Positions 8,242 through 17,240 are shown, numbered from the stretch's first letter. The stretch: 64,000 nucleotides of DNA from Methanobacteriota archaeon (GCA_023399215.1 JAEWQJ010000031.1:1-64000), one strand, 5' to 3'. Notes: a model not told the origin generated them from the letters alone. Numbers and translations are program-made.

Positions 8242-9820
8242 ATTTTCTTCCTCTTCTAAATGCGGAAAGTCCCAGAGCTGTTCCAAGGAATCCGAAAAAC
8301 ATAGCATGCGTAGAAATATTTGTTATTTCACTTCTGGACACTGAGTCCTCCGTAAGATCTTTAATAGTATCAGCAAATCTGAGGATTTCGTGCTCTACCG
8401 ATGGTTCTACCTCTGCAAGCGGTCGGGTTCCAGTAAAGGACAGGACAAAGTTCTCCACATATTCAAGATTTTTCCGGTTCAGAAGTTCCCCGGTACTTCT
8501 ACTCTCGTTTCTGCGGCTTGAACTTAAATCTCCGGTATCTCTCGGATTAACAATGTATACAATATCTTCTGGACTAACAGTATTCTCGGTGGAAGACTGG
8601 TTTGTCTGATTCAGGACCTGAACAACAAAACAGGCTGAAGAACTGCCATTATCATTCTTTGCCGTAAGGGAAACTGTATAGTTTCCTGGACAGCAAAAAG
8701 TATGTTTTGGTTCCGAGCAACAAGACCTCTTACCATCTCCAAAGCTCCAGGCCAGCGAGTCTGCATTTTCAGAAAAATCAAAAAACTGGATAGTAAGTGG
8801 AACGTACCCGATTGTCACATTGGCACCGAACTTAGCATCAGGAAGTATGGGAACTGAAGGGTCTGGAGCTTTAAAAACATTTATAGTCACATTGGTAGAG
8901 TCGCTGCCATTCTCGTTCGTGGCATTCAGGGTAACCGTATAATTACCCTCATTGACAAAAGTATGCAAAAAGTTCAAAGAGTTTGAGGTGCCCCGGTTTC
9001 CAAGGTTCCACAACAGTAAGCTGGCGTTTTCTGAGACATCTGTAAACTCAACCGTAAGAGGCGCGTATCCTACTGTCACGTTGGAAGTAAAAATTGCTTT
9101 TGGCATCACGGGAAATTCCGGAATGAAATTCATTAACGGTCTGTAGTCCATACTCTTTGTGAGGCGATTTACGGCATATGCAGTGTCACCGATACCATCT
9201 GCATCCACATCCTGACCTGTATAATCACTCCAGCAGTTGCCTGAGGTCCGGTTCCAGGTATTGAGTTTATCGTCTCTGGCATTATTTGTATTATTAAAGA
9301 AATTATTGTATATCGTGTTGCCTGAAGAGGTAAACAACCTGATACCACAATCGGCGTTTGAAGTTACTATATTATTGCTCAGTGTGTTATTTCCTGACTT
9401 AGACAGACAGATCCCGATTTTGTTCCCCGATATAATGTTGTTATTTATAATACAGTTTTGAGCATCATTCAGGTAAATTCCACATTTACTGTCGGTTATT
9501 GAGAAACCGCTGATTGTCACATTGCTGGCAACTACCTTGAATACATTGCTCTCTCTATCTGCTCCGGTAATGCCCGTATTGTAAGGATTTTTTGAGTCCG
9601 AGATTATTGTCAGGTTATCCTGATTGATTTGAATGCTTTCATTATATTCTCCGGGCATCACAAAAATAGTATCGCCTGGCAAGGCATTATCTACTGCTTC
9701 CTGAATCGATTTTCCTGGGGAAACATAAATATTTTCTGCTGCATTGGTTTCTGAAATAGGAACCAGAACCAGAAAAATTGCAAATAAGCAGACCCGTCTG
9801 AATGTTCGAATTTTTGCCAT
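8240..9820 (-). CDS. surface protein: beta-helix (NosD-like) plus two PKD domains
   Basis: This predicted 526-residue exported protein has a signal peptide (MAKIRTFRRVCLFAIFLVLV, then PISETNAAE). A right-handed beta-helix with NosD/CASH-type repeats spans about residues 30-220, with recurring NNIISGNK-like turns. Two PKD domains follow at about 245-320 and 335-415. Toward the C-terminus is a hydrophobic anchor, GFLGTALGLSAF, followed by RRGRK. The ATG at 9820 is preferred over an in-frame GTG at 9832 because the signal peptide begins there. The second PKD domain is odd, with Cys pairs in its loops (RSCCSEPKHTFCCPG and SACFVV). Such proteins are known in the Methanosarcina cell envelope; binding and adhesion roles are inferred. 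Confidence 0.82.
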   Translation of the reverse strand: MAKIRTFRRVCLFAIFLVLVPISETNAAENIYVSPGKSIQEAVDNALPGDTIFVMPGEYNESIQINQDNLTIISDSKNPYNTGITGADRESNVFKVVASNVTISGFSITDSKCGIYLNDAQNCIINNNIISGNKIGICLSKSGNNTLSNNIVTSNADCGIRLFTSSGNTIYNNFFNNTNNARDDKLNTWNRTSGNCWSDYTGQDVDADGIGDTAYAVNRLTKSMDYRPLMNFIPEFPVMPKAIFTSNVTVGYAPLTVEFTDVSENASLLLWNLGNRGTSNSLNFLHTFVNEGNYTVTLNATNENGSDSTNVTINVFKAPDPSVPILPDAKFGANVTIGYVPLTIQFFDFSENADSLAWSFGDGKRSCCSEPKHTFCCPGNYTVSLTAKNDNGSSSACFVVQVLNQTNQSSTENTVSPEDIVYIVNPRDTGDLSSSRRNESRSTGELLNRKNLEYVENFVLSFTGTRPLAEVEPSVEHEILRFADTIKDLTEDSVSRSEITNISTHAMFFGFLGTALGLSAFRRGRK

Positions 9821-9940
9821 TTTAACCCACACATCAATTCCGGAATTTACAGAATTGTTTTTTAAAAGGATACATATAAAATTGTTGATTTAATAAAATA
9901 TTGAAAAATAGAAATTAAAATTAAAAGCTTTAAAATGAAC

Positions 9941-10135
9941 TTCATTGGTCATCGGTTAAGAAATTTTCTTGCCTGAAAGCTATCGATTTTGCGTTGGAAG
10001 TCGGCCTTAAATTATGGCCTGTTTACATGAAATCGATACTCTGGTCCAACTCGTAACTTATTAAAATATTTTGCAAATGTTGAAGACATTGACGCAATTT
10101 GTCACGATTTCTCACTTAACCGAAGACGCATTTAA
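9941..10135 (+). pseudogene. decayed gene fragment homologous to the fragment at 63.1-63.3 kb
   Basis: Translated in pieces, the plus strand gives SVKKFSCLKAIDFALEVGLK, then LWPVYMKS, a stop, and in another frame ANVEDIDAICHDFSLNRRRI. The minus strand at 63108-63297 gives SVKEFSFLKTTDFALETCLK, then FWPIYMKS and ELKTIYHDLSLNRRHM. The two are clearly homologous at DNA and protein level and lie in opposite orientation. This copy has a stop and a frameshift, so it is a relic. The family is unknown to me; a decayed transposase or other multicopy gene is possible. Confidence 0.7.
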
Positions 10136-10649
10136 ATTTCCTCTAAGTTTGAATTATAGGGTTAGATTTAAATTCCTATATATAATCTGAAGTTTAAAAC
10201 TTGATCCAGTTAAGCCTGATTCCAGTTACGCTAAAAGTGTGTGTTAAAACATAAGTTATAAAGCAAAAATTAAAACAAAGGTTAAAATCAGAAGTTAAAA
10301 GATTAATTAGACTTAAACCATTACTTTCCGAAACCTGTATATAACTTTACTTTCCGAAATCTGTACTATAACTTTACTTTCCAATACCTGTAAAATAACT
10401 TTACTTTCCAATACCTGTAAAATAACCTTATTTTTAAAGCTGCAGACTTGGTTCTGTAGAATTCAGTTCTTCCACATATTTTTTATAAAAATATAACTGT
10501 AGGGACTGAATGATAACGTATATCAATTATAATTTTCAATGGGTCTGGAAGAAATAAATCTCTGTAAGCAGGTATAAAATCTGCAAAGCCAAAGGTTTTT
10601 AAGTAGATCTTAGTTAATTCTTGAAAAATTCAGCTGGAGAATACGTATC
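10136..10649. repeat. intergenic region with about 30-bp tandem repeats
   Basis: Four degenerate copies of a 27-30 bp unit (core ATAACTTTACTTTCC followed by AAACCTGTA or a variant) run from about 10322 to 10435. A strong TATA-like box (CCTATATATAATC) sits near 10176 but is about 470 nt from the next start codon. No protein gene is apparent. Confidence 0.65.
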
Positions 10650-11204
10650 ATGCAGGAAAAAATAAAAGAAATTGCAGATCGAGTACGTGAACTGCGTGAA
10701 CTTTCGGATTTCACGGTCAAAGACATGGCAGAATATTTGCAAATATCCGATGAAACTTATGAAAAATATGAAGATGGAACTGAGGATATTCCGGCAAGTA
10801 TGCTTTTTGAAATTGCGCACAAACTGCGTGTAGACATGGCTACTCTTCTTACAGGGGAAGAGCCGCGCATGAATATATTTACAGTTACACGGGATGGAAA
10901 AGGAGTCAACGTTGAGAGGAGGAAGCAGTATAAGTACCAGAACCTGGCTGAAAAATTCATTCATAAAAAGGCTGAATTTTTTGTAGTTACAGTTGAACCC
11001 AAACCACATGGGGAAAAACCTGAGACAAATTCCCACCCGGGTCAGGAATTTAACTATGTGCTGGAAGGAAGCCTGAAGGTCTATATTCACAATAATGAAA
11101 TTATTCTGAATGAAGGAGACTCAATTTATTTTGACTCCACTTACGAACATGCTATGGAAGCCCTGGAAGGAAAGCCGGCCAAGTTCTTGGCAGTTATACT
11201 GTAA
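10650..11204 (+). CDS. XRE-family HTH regulator with C-terminal cupin
   Basis: This 184-residue regulator has an HTH of the lambda-repressor/XRE type at residues about 8-65 (FTVKDMAEYLQISDETYEKY). A cupin beta-barrel follows at about 105-184, with the metal-binding pattern HPGQEFNYVLEG and a second half DSIYFDSTYEHAMEA. HTH-cupin proteins commonly sense small carboxylates or amino-acid derivatives. It lies just upstream of, and codirectional with, the acyl-CoA synthetase and vorCBA genes, so it is a good candidate regulator of that pathway (inference from position). GGAG lies about 13 nt before the ATG, a somewhat distant RBS. Confidence 0.85.
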   Translation: MQEKIKEIADRVRELRELSDFTVKDMAEYLQISDETYEKYEDGTEDIPASMLFEIAHKLRVDMATLLTGEEPRMNIFTVTRDGKGVNVERRKQYKYQNLAEKFIHKKAEFFVVTVEPKPHGEKPETNSHPGQEFNYVLEGSLKVYIHNNEIILNEGDSIYFDSTYEHAMEALEGKPAKFLAVIL

Positions 11205-11517
11205 TAATCTAATTCGTAGTGCATCTCGTTTGATGTTATTCGATTCAATTTAACTCAGTGAATTCGATTAGATCTAATGTAATTTGGTTAATGTAATTGA
11301 TCTGATACAATTTACTTAATGTAATTTGGTTAAATGCAGTTTAAATTTATTTGATTCGAGTTGATGTAGTTTGAATTACGTGATTTGAGTTAATATTGCT
11401 TGGTCTCAAATCCAATAAGAAATCCGTATCCGGGCTAAAACCTTGAAATTCAAATGAGGGCATGTAGCCTTCAAAATATAAAACTATCTAAATAAATTGA
11501 GAAAACGGGTGTCTAGA
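11205..11517. other. A+T-rich spacer with TAATGTAATTTGGTTAA repeats
   Basis: The stretch holds imperfect repeats of a GATTTGATGTAATTTG-like unit between about 11220 and 11400. No coding region is seen. An RBS (GGGTG, 11507-11511) for the following gene ends it. Confidence 0.5.
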
Positions 11518-13197
11518 ATGACTTCTTTACTCAACCAGTTTGTTTCTAAAACCGACTTTGAATCTTATGAGGATTTTGAGAAAAATTTCAAAATTCTTGT
11601 TCCTGAAAACTTCAACTTTGCCTATGATGTAGTCGATGTCTATGCAAGAGATTTCCCTGAGAAGATCGCAATGATCTGGTGTGATGACCATGGGGAAGAG
11701 AGAATCTTTACGTTCAAAGACCTGAAGTACTACACTGACAAAACTGCAAATTTCTTTGCAAAGCACGGGATAGGTAAAGGCGACTATGTAATGCTCACCT
11801 TAAAGAGCCGGTACGAGTTCTGGTACTGTATCATTGCACTGCATAAATTGGGAGCCATTGCTGTACCCGCAACCCATATGCTCAAGACACGAGATATTGT
11901 ATACCGGATTAAAAAAGCCGAATTAAAGATGATCGTCTGCATCTCGGAAAACGGAGTTCCAGAACAGGTAGACGAAGCACACTCCGAATGCGGAAATATC
12001 CCGCTCAAGAAAGCAGTTGTTGGAGATAATGTCCGGGAAGGCTGGATTGATTTCAGGAAAGAACTCGAAGAAGCCTCCCCTGATTTTGAACGGCCTTCGG
12101 GCGAGGCTGCTACGAAAAATAGTGATATTTCTCTCGTTTATTTTTCTTCAGGAACAGCGAGCTTCCCAAAAATGGTGGAACACGATTTTACCTATCCTCT
12201 TGGGCATATTCTCACCGCAAAGTACTGGCAGAACGTGGAAGATGACGGGCTGCATTATACGGTTGCAGACAGCGGCTGGGGAAAATGCGTATGGGGAAAA
12301 CTCTATGGACAGTGGATAGCCGGTTGTGCGGTCTTTGTCTACGACTATGATCGGTTTGAAGCCAAAAATATGCTTGAAAAAGCTACTAAATACGGGGTTA
12401 CAACCTTCTGCGCCCCGCCAACCATCTACCGCTTCCTGATCAAGGAAGATCTCTCAAAGTACAGTTTCAGTACCGTGAAATATGCAGTCGTTGCAGGCGA
12501 ACCTCTTAACCCTGAGGTATACAACAGGTTCCTCGAATTTACAGGAATAAAGCTTATGGAAGGTTTCGGACAGACTGAAACCGTTGTAACTATCGCAACA
12601 TACCCCTGGATGGAACCGAAACCCGGATCTATCGGGAAGCCGTCTCCGGGCTTTAAAATTGAATTGATGGACAAAGATGGCAGACTTTGTGATGTAGGGG
12701 AAGAAGGAGAACTCGTAATCAACACAAAGGAAGGCAAGCCTGTTGGACTCTTTGTCCACTATGGAAAAGATCCTGAGAAAACTAATAAAGCATGGCACGA
12801 TGGCTATTATCATACCGGAGATATGGCCTGGAAAGACGAAGACGGCTACCTGTGGTTTGTTGGAAGAGCTGACGATATCATAAAAACCTCGGGATATAAA
12901 GTCGGGCCGTTTGAAGTGGAAAGCGCTCTTATCCAGCACCCTGCAGTACTCGAATGCGCAATTACAGGTGCTCCTGACCCTATAAGAGGACAGGTTATCA
13001 AGGCAACTATTGTGCTCACAAAAGGATACACGCCTGGAGAAGAGCTTAAAAAAGAGCTTCAGAATCACGTAAAAAGTGTCACCGCCCCCTACAAGTATCC
13101 GCGCATAATAGAATTTGTAGATGAGCTTCCAAAGACCATTAGCGGAAAAATTCGCAGGGTCGAGATCCGGGATAAAGATCAAAATGAACTAAAATAA
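11518..13197 (+). CDS. AMP-forming medium/branched-chain acyl-CoA synthetase
   Basis: This 559-residue member of the adenylate-forming ANL family carries the Ser/Thr/Gly-rich ATP-binding segment (VYFSSGTASFPKMV) near 205-220, GFGQTET near 349, the YHTGD motif near 430 and the C-terminal catalytic-lysine motif PKTISGKIRR near 544. It converts a carboxylic acid, ATP and CoA to acyl-CoA, AMP and PPi. A homologue from Methanosarcina acetivorans has been described as a medium-chain synthetase favouring 2-methylbutyrate; membership of that subgroup is my inference. The ATG at 11518 is chosen over a TTG at 11497 because GGGTG precedes it at 6 nt. The vorCBA genes downstream can reductively carboxylate the product. 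Confidence 0.87.
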   Translation: MTSLLNQFVSKTDFESYEDFEKNFKILVPENFNFAYDVVDVYARDFPEKIAMIWCDDHGEERIFTFKDLKYYTDKTANFFAKHGIGKGDYVMLTLKSRYEFWYCIIALHKLGAIAVPATHMLKTRDIVYRIKKAELKMIVCISENGVPEQVDEAHSECGNIPLKKAVVGDNVREGWIDFRKELEEASPDFERPSGEAATKNSDISLVYFSSGTASFPKMVEHDFTYPLGHILTAKYWQNVEDDGLHYTVADSGWGKCVWGKLYGQWIAGCAVFVYDYDRFEAKNMLEKATKYGVTTFCAPPTIYRFLIKEDLSKYSFSTVKYAVVAGEPLNPEVYNRFLEFTGIKLMEGFGQTETVVTIATYPWMEPKPGSIGKPSPGFKIELMDKDGRLCDVGEEGELVINTKEGKPVGLFVHYGKDPEKTNKAWHDGYYHTGDMAWKDEDGYLWFVGRADDIIKTSGYKVGPFEVESALIQHPAVLECAITGAPDPIRGQVIKATIVLTKGYTPGEELKKELQNHVKSVTAPYKYPRIIEFVDELPKTISGKIRRVEIRDKDQNELK

Positions 13198-13678
13198 AGA
13201 TATTATTTGAAAAATCGGCTCAGACTAGAAAATGCAAATAATAAAAAAGCAAATAAAACCTGAAAATGTAGACAAAATCTGATAAAGTAGATAAAATCTG
13301 ATAAAGTAGACAAAGCCTGTTTTGATCCGGAAGCCGATAAGCTTCGGGTCAAAACAAAAAAGGAAAAAAAGGAAAGAAATAAGTACCTTAAACTTTCTGG
13401 AAAGTTTGCTCTAAGAAGATTTGGTTCTGAATCCACTTTATAGTTTTATCTTAATTTTCTGCTTACATACTGTCTACTAAATTATTCAATTTACAATGTA
13501 AGAAAAATATGGAAATCTAAGGCTCTTCTTTCTGTCAAAAAACCAGTTGAATTAAACAGGGACTGGATAATTCCGGGAAGATGAATCAAAACTTCCGGAT
13601 CCTCTAAATCCAGGAGTGGGCCTGAAACCTGAGAAGAGTCTAAGGAGAACTGAAAAGTGAACAAAAAGAGGATTTCAT
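13198..13678. other. spacer between the acyl-CoA synthetase gene and vorC
   Basis: No gene is seen. A 19-bp tandem repeat (unit GTAGATAAAATCTGATAAA, about 2.5 copies) lies at 13267-13318. The 480-nt gap means vorCBA may have its own promoter. An AAGAGGA RBS lies 6 nt before the vorC ATG. Confidence 0.5.
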
Positions 13679-13927
13679 ATGTCAAAGGATGATAAAAAAG
13701 AACCATACCCTGTAATTAATACTCTGGAGTGTAAGGCCTGTGGACGCTGCCTTCTAGCCTGCCCCAAAGGCGTACTTTCCATGAGTGAAAACCTGAATGC
13801 CCGGGGATACCATTATGTGGAATACAAAGGGGAGGGCTGCTCAGGCTGTGCAAGCTGCTATTATACCTGCCCTGAACCGCTTGCAATCGAGATTCATATA
13901 CCCCTTAAAGAAAAGGAAGACAGGTAA
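13679..13927 (+). CDS. vorC: 2-oxoacid:ferredoxin oxidoreductase, ferredoxin-like subunit
   Basis: This 82-residue delta-type subunit has two [4Fe-4S] motifs: C18, C21, C24, C28 (CKACGRCLLACP) and C54, C57, C60, C64 (CSGCASCYYTCP). It shuttles electrons from the TPP centre of the beta subunit to external ferredoxin. The length and its position ahead of alpha and a fused beta-gamma subunit match the three-gene VorCBA arrangement known for ketoisovalerate oxidoreductase of Methanothermobacter. It is followed after 20 nt by vorB in the same operon. Confidence 0.88.
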   Translation: MSKDDKKEPYPVINTLECKACGRCLLACPKGVLSMSENLNARGYHYVEYKGEGCSGCASCYYTCPEPLAIEIHIPLKEKEDR

Positions 13928-13947
13928 GGCAGGAAAGGAGGAAAACT

Positions 13948-15003
13948 ATGGCAACACAACTAGTAAAAGGCAACTCTGCAGTAATTGTCGGTGCGCTATA
14001 TGCCGGATGTGACTGTTTCTTTGGTTATCCGATAACCCCGGCAAGTGAGATCCTGCATGACGCATCCAAATATTTGCCAAAAATAGGCCGGAAATTCGTT
14101 CAGGCCGAATCCGAAGAGGCGGCGATCAATATGGTCTACGGAGGAGCATCGGCAGGACACAGGGTCATGACATCATCTTCAGGTCCTGGAATTAGCCTGA
14201 TGCAGGAAGGAATTTCCTACCTTGCTGGCTCTGAACTTCCCTGCGTAATTGTGGATATTATGAGGGCAGGACCAGGCCTTGGAAATATAGGGCCTGAGCA
14301 GGGGGATTATAACCAGGTAGTAAAAGGTGGAGGTCATGGAAACTACAAAAATATCGTGCTTGCCCCGAACTCAGTGCAGGAAATGTGCGACTTTACCATG
14401 AAAGCTTTTGAGCTTGCCTTTAAGTACAGAAACCCAGTTGTGGTGCTTGCAGATGGGGTGCTCGGACAGATGATCGAGTCACTTGAATTCCCGAAGCAAG
14501 CTATTGTTCCTGAGATTGATACAACCTGGGCGGTTAATGGTACAGCCGAAACCAGGCCTAACCTGATAACTTCTATCTTTCTAGACTTCAATGAGCTTGG
14601 AAAGTTCAATGAAAAACTGCAGGTAAAGTATGAGCTCATAAGGCAGAATGAAATCGATTACGAAGAGTACCTTACCGATGATGCTTCAATTGTCCTTGTT
14701 TCTTATGGTATCAGCAGCCGGATTTGCAGGTCAGCTGTGGATCTTGCAAGGCAGGAAGGCATTAAAGTCGGGCTTTTCAGGCCTAAGACTCTCTTCCCGT
14801 TCCCTGAGGCTCAGTTGAAAGCTCTGGCAGATAAGGGCTGCTCCTTTATTTCCGTGGAAATGAGCAATGGGCAGATGATATATGATGTCAGACTTGCAAT
14901 CAACTGTTCACAGCCTGTAGAGCTTGTAAATCGTATGGGAGGAAACCTGATAACCCTTGACCAGATTATGGATAAAATCAGGGAAATGGCAAGGGAGGCA
15001 TGA
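13948..15003 (+). CDS. vorB: 2-oxoacid:ferredoxin oxidoreductase, alpha subunit
   Basis: This 351-residue alpha subunit of the POR/VOR family begins with the pyrimidine-binding domain (GYPITPASEILHD near residue 28). Conserved segments include QAESEEAAINMVYGASAG-like sequence and SSSGPGISLMQEG, followed by domain II near the C-terminus. Together with the beta-gamma subunit it forms the TPP active site that converts branched-chain 2-oxoacids and CoA to acyl-CoA, CO2 and reduced ferredoxin, or runs in reverse. A strong RBS (AAGGAGG) lies 6 nt before the ATG. The next gene starts 2 nt after its stop, so the genes are translationally coupled. Substrate preference (isovalerate, isobutyrate or 2-methylbutyrate type) is inferred from the neighbouring acyl-CoA synthetase. 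Confidence 0.88.
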   Translation: MATQLVKGNSAVIVGALYAGCDCFFGYPITPASEILHDASKYLPKIGRKFVQAESEEAAINMVYGGASAGHRVMTSSSGPGISLMQEGISYLAGSELPCVIVDIMRAGPGLGNIGPEQGDYNQVVKGGGHGNYKNIVLAPNSVQEMCDFTMKAFELAFKYRNPVVVLADGVLGQMIESLEFPKQAIVPEIDTTWAVNGTAETRPNLITSIFLDFNELGKFNEKLQVKYELIRQNEIDYEEYLTDDASIVLVSYGISSRICRSAVDLARQEGIKVGLFRPKTLFPFPEAQLKALADKGCSFISVEMSNGQMIYDVRLAINCSQPVELVNRMGGNLITLDQIMDKIREMAREA

Positions 15004-15005
15004 AA

Positions 15006-16451
15006 ATGGCAGTGGAAATCATTAATGGAGAAAAAGTAATAGGAAGACCAAAAGCCCTGTATGCGGACTACCCTCGCAAAGGACCAGTAGCCTCGACAGC
15101 TACTCACTACTGCCCCGGCTGTGGACATGGGGTTCTGCATAAGCTTATTGCCGAAGCAATCGACGATCTTGGGATTCAGGACAGGACTGTTATGATCAGT
15201 CCTGTAGGCTGTGCTGTCTTTGCTTACTATTATTTTGATACAGGTAACATCCAGGTCGCTCACGGCCGTGCGCCTGCTGTTGGGACAGGAGTTTCCAGGG
15301 CTGAAGAAAATGCTGTGGTTATTTCCTATCAGGGAGATGGAGACCTTGCATCCATTGGTCTGAACGAGACTCTTCAGGCCGCTAACAGGGGTGAAAAACT
15401 TGCAGTCTTTTTCGTAAACAATACCGTTTACGGGATGACAGGCGGACAGATGGCGCCTACAACCCTTGTGGGCGAAAAGACTACAACATGCCCGGAAGGC
15501 AGGGACCCCCGCTTTGCAGGTTATCCTCTCCACATATGTGAGCTGCTTAACAACCTTAAGGCTCCAGTATTTATTGAAAGGGTTTCAGTTTCGGACATCT
15601 CCCACATAAGAAAAGCCAGAAAAGCTGTGCATAAGGCACTTGAAATCCAGCGCGACGGAAAAGGATATGCTTTTGTTGAAGTCCTTGCCGCCTGCCCAAC
15701 TAACCTCAAGATGAATGCGGAGCAGGCTATCAATTTCATAAATGAGGAGATGGAAAAGGAGTTTCCAGTTCAGAACTTCAGGGATAAGTCCGAAGAAGTC
15801 GAGCCTCTGCACCGTGGAGTCAGTGACTTTACAACCGAAGCCCTTGAGAAGCTTTACGGAATTGAAGCGGGTGCCGAAGAAAAACCTGCCAGAAAGGATT
15901 TTGCCCCGATCCAGACCAAGATTGCTGGTTTTGGAGGGCAGGGTGTCCTCAGCATGGGACTAATCCTTGCGCAGGCCGGAGTTAAGGCAAATCTCAATGC
16001 TTCCTGGTTCCCGTCTTATGGCCCTGAACAGAGAGGTGGGACCTCTAATTGCTCGGTCGTGATTTCAGGCCAGCCTATAGGCTCTCCTACGGTCTACACT
16101 CCGGACATCCTGATAGCTATGAATCGTCCTTCCCTTGAAAAGTTTGAAGGGGTAGTACGAGAAGGAGGCTTTATTCTCTACGATTCGTCCATTGGCGAAG
16201 TCGAAATGCCTGCACATGTAAAGGCTGTTGCCGTTCCTGCAACCGAAAAAGCCAAGGAAGCAGGTTCTGAGAAAGCTGCCAATTCCTTCATGCTTGGAGT
16301 CCTTATGGGCCTTAATGCAACTGGTCTGAATGAAGAATTCTTCAAGGAGGCTGTTGCCGAAAACTTCGCAGGAAAAACCAAAGTTATTGAGTTTAACCAG
16401 ATGGTTCTCGAAGCTGGGGCACAATGGGCAAGAGAAAATGTTAAGTTCTAA
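15006..16451 (+). CDS. vorA: 2-oxoacid:ferredoxin oxidoreductase, fused beta-gamma subunit
   Basis: This 481-residue fusion has a beta domain at residues 1-245 with the TPP motif (HYCPGCGHG near 35, then YQGDGDLASIGLNE and NNTVYGMTGGQMAPT). A gamma domain begins near 300 (IAGFGGQGVLSMGLILAQAG). Beta-gamma fusion and length are as in VorA of thermophilic methanogens. Of two in-frame ATGs (15000 and 15006), the second is chosen because GGGAGG ends 7 nt before it but only 1 nt before the first. It is the last gene of the operon, and a 9-bp hairpin follows at 16507-16529. Confidence 0.88.
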   Translation: MAVEIINGEKVIGRPKALYADYPRKGPVASTATHYCPGCGHGVLHKLIAEAIDDLGIQDRTVMISPVGCAVFAYYYFDTGNIQVAHGRAPAVGTGVSRAEENAVVISYQGDGDLASIGLNETLQAANRGEKLAVFFVNNTVYGMTGGQMAPTTLVGEKTTTCPEGRDPRFAGYPLHICELLNNLKAPVFIERVSVSDISHIRKARKAVHKALEIQRDGKGYAFVEVLAACPTNLKMNAEQAINFINEEMEKEFPVQNFRDKSEEVEPLHRGVSDFTTEALEKLYGIEAGAEEKPARKDFAPIQTKIAGFGGQGVLSMGLILAQAGVKANLNASWFPSYGPEQRGGTSNCSVVISGQPIGSPTVYTPDILIAMNRPSLEKFEGVVREGGFILYDSSIGEVEMPAHVKAVAVPATEKAKEAGSEKAANSFMLGVLMGLNATGLNEEFFKEAVAENFAGKTKVIEFNQMVLEAGAQWARENVKF

Positions 16452-16506
16452 ACTTTAAGGTTTAAGAAAAAAACAAGTTTCGAGGAATTCAAATTGCGTA
16501 AAAGCA

Positions 16507-16529
16507 GGTGGAGAAGATTTTTCTCTACC
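16507..16529 (+). terminator. hairpin after vorCBA
   Basis: GGTGGAGAA pairs with TTCTCTACC over 9 bp with a 5-nt loop, 55 nt after the vorA stop, and is followed by a T-rich stretch. It is a probable terminator. Confidence 0.5.
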
Positions 16530-16547
16530 TACTGGTATTTTAGTAGT

Positions 16548-16640
16548 AATTCTCAAGTAATTCTCAAGTAATTCTCAAGTAATTTTCAAGTAATTTTCAA
16601 GTAATTTTCAAGTAACTTGCCAGTGATTTGTCAATAGTCC
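16548..16640. repeat. 11-bp tandem array
   Basis: About eight copies of GTAATTCTCAA / GTAATTTTCAA run head to tail and decay at the 3' end (GTAACTTGCCA, GTGATTTGTCA). The structure suggests replication slippage. Confidence 0.85.
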
Positions 16641-17000
16641 TTAAACCATTTCGCCCTCTTTAACTGTCAAGTGTCCCATGTTATTTCTTTCCAGGGCTAT
16701 TTTTCAGGTTGTCCTGCGCAGAAAAAGTTACTCTAGCGAAGCATACACTTCTAAGAAACTCAGCCGAGAAGTCCAATTGACCTCAAACAGATATTCAGCA
16801 ATGAATCATCTTAAAACAATCATAAACTTTATTAAATTTAAGTACATTATAAGAATAAGGGAGTATTCTATAAATTGGTTTTAAATGTATTTGCTAAAAG
16901 ATAATAACTTAAAAGCAGTTTATTGGAGAATTAAAAACGGTTTATTGGAGAAGCAGTTTATTGGAAAAATGTTTTATTAAAAGTATTTTATTGATCTAGA

Positions 17001-17088
17001 ATTAGTTGGCAGGGATTGAGTCCCTATTCTCTAATCCCTACCTGCGATCCAACCCAAGATTAAGAGGAAACCCTATTACTCTTAATCT
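17001..17088 (+). ncRNA. two-hairpin structured element, copy 1
   Basis: Hairpin 1 pairs GGGATT (17012-17017) with AATCCC (17033-17038), plus an inner GAG/CTC closing a TCCCTATT loop. A constant linker (TGCGATCCAACCCA) follows. Hairpin 2 is a perfect 10-bp stem, AGATTAAGAG (17057-17066) with CTCTTAATCT (17079-17088), around the loop GAAACCCTATTA. The strand is assigned by convention: the palindromic stems fold on either strand, and plus is used because both loops then carry CCCUAUU. No promoter was identified. Whether it is transcribed is unknown. It matches no RNA family I recognise. Confidence 0.5.
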
Positions 17089-17092
17089 CACA

Positions 17093-17240
17093 TAGAAGTA
17101 GATGGTAGGGTTCGAGTCCCTATTCTCTTATCCCTACCTGCGATCCAACCCAGAGATTGAGAGGAAACCCTATTACTCTCAATCTACACTTATTTTATAA
17201 CAACATGGGGATATATATCATAACCGACCCAAAAAACAAT
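17093..17240 (+). ncRNA. two-hairpin structured element, copy 2
   Basis: Hairpin 1 pairs GGTAGGG (17104-17110) with CCCTACC (17132-17138), with an internal loop and an inner GAG/CTC. Hairpin 2 pairs AGATTGAGAG (17154-17163) with CTCTCAATCT (17176-17185) around the identical 12-nt loop. Relative to copies 1 and 3, the fifth base pair of hairpin 2 is G-C instead of A-T, a two-sided compensatory change. A conserved tail ending in CATAACCGACCCAAAAAA reaches about 17236. It lies directly behind copy 1. Confidence 0.55.

Noticed and set aside
8065..8344. Open frames of 80 and 88 codons across the 24-bp array on both strands
   Set aside because: They are products of an array period divisible by three: pure 8-residue repeats, no RBS, overlapping a real gene end.
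17104..17125. tRNA T-arm-like sequence (GGGTTCGAGTCCC)
   Set aside because: No acceptor stem, D-arm or anticodon arm can be placed around it, and the other copies do not keep the T-loop.
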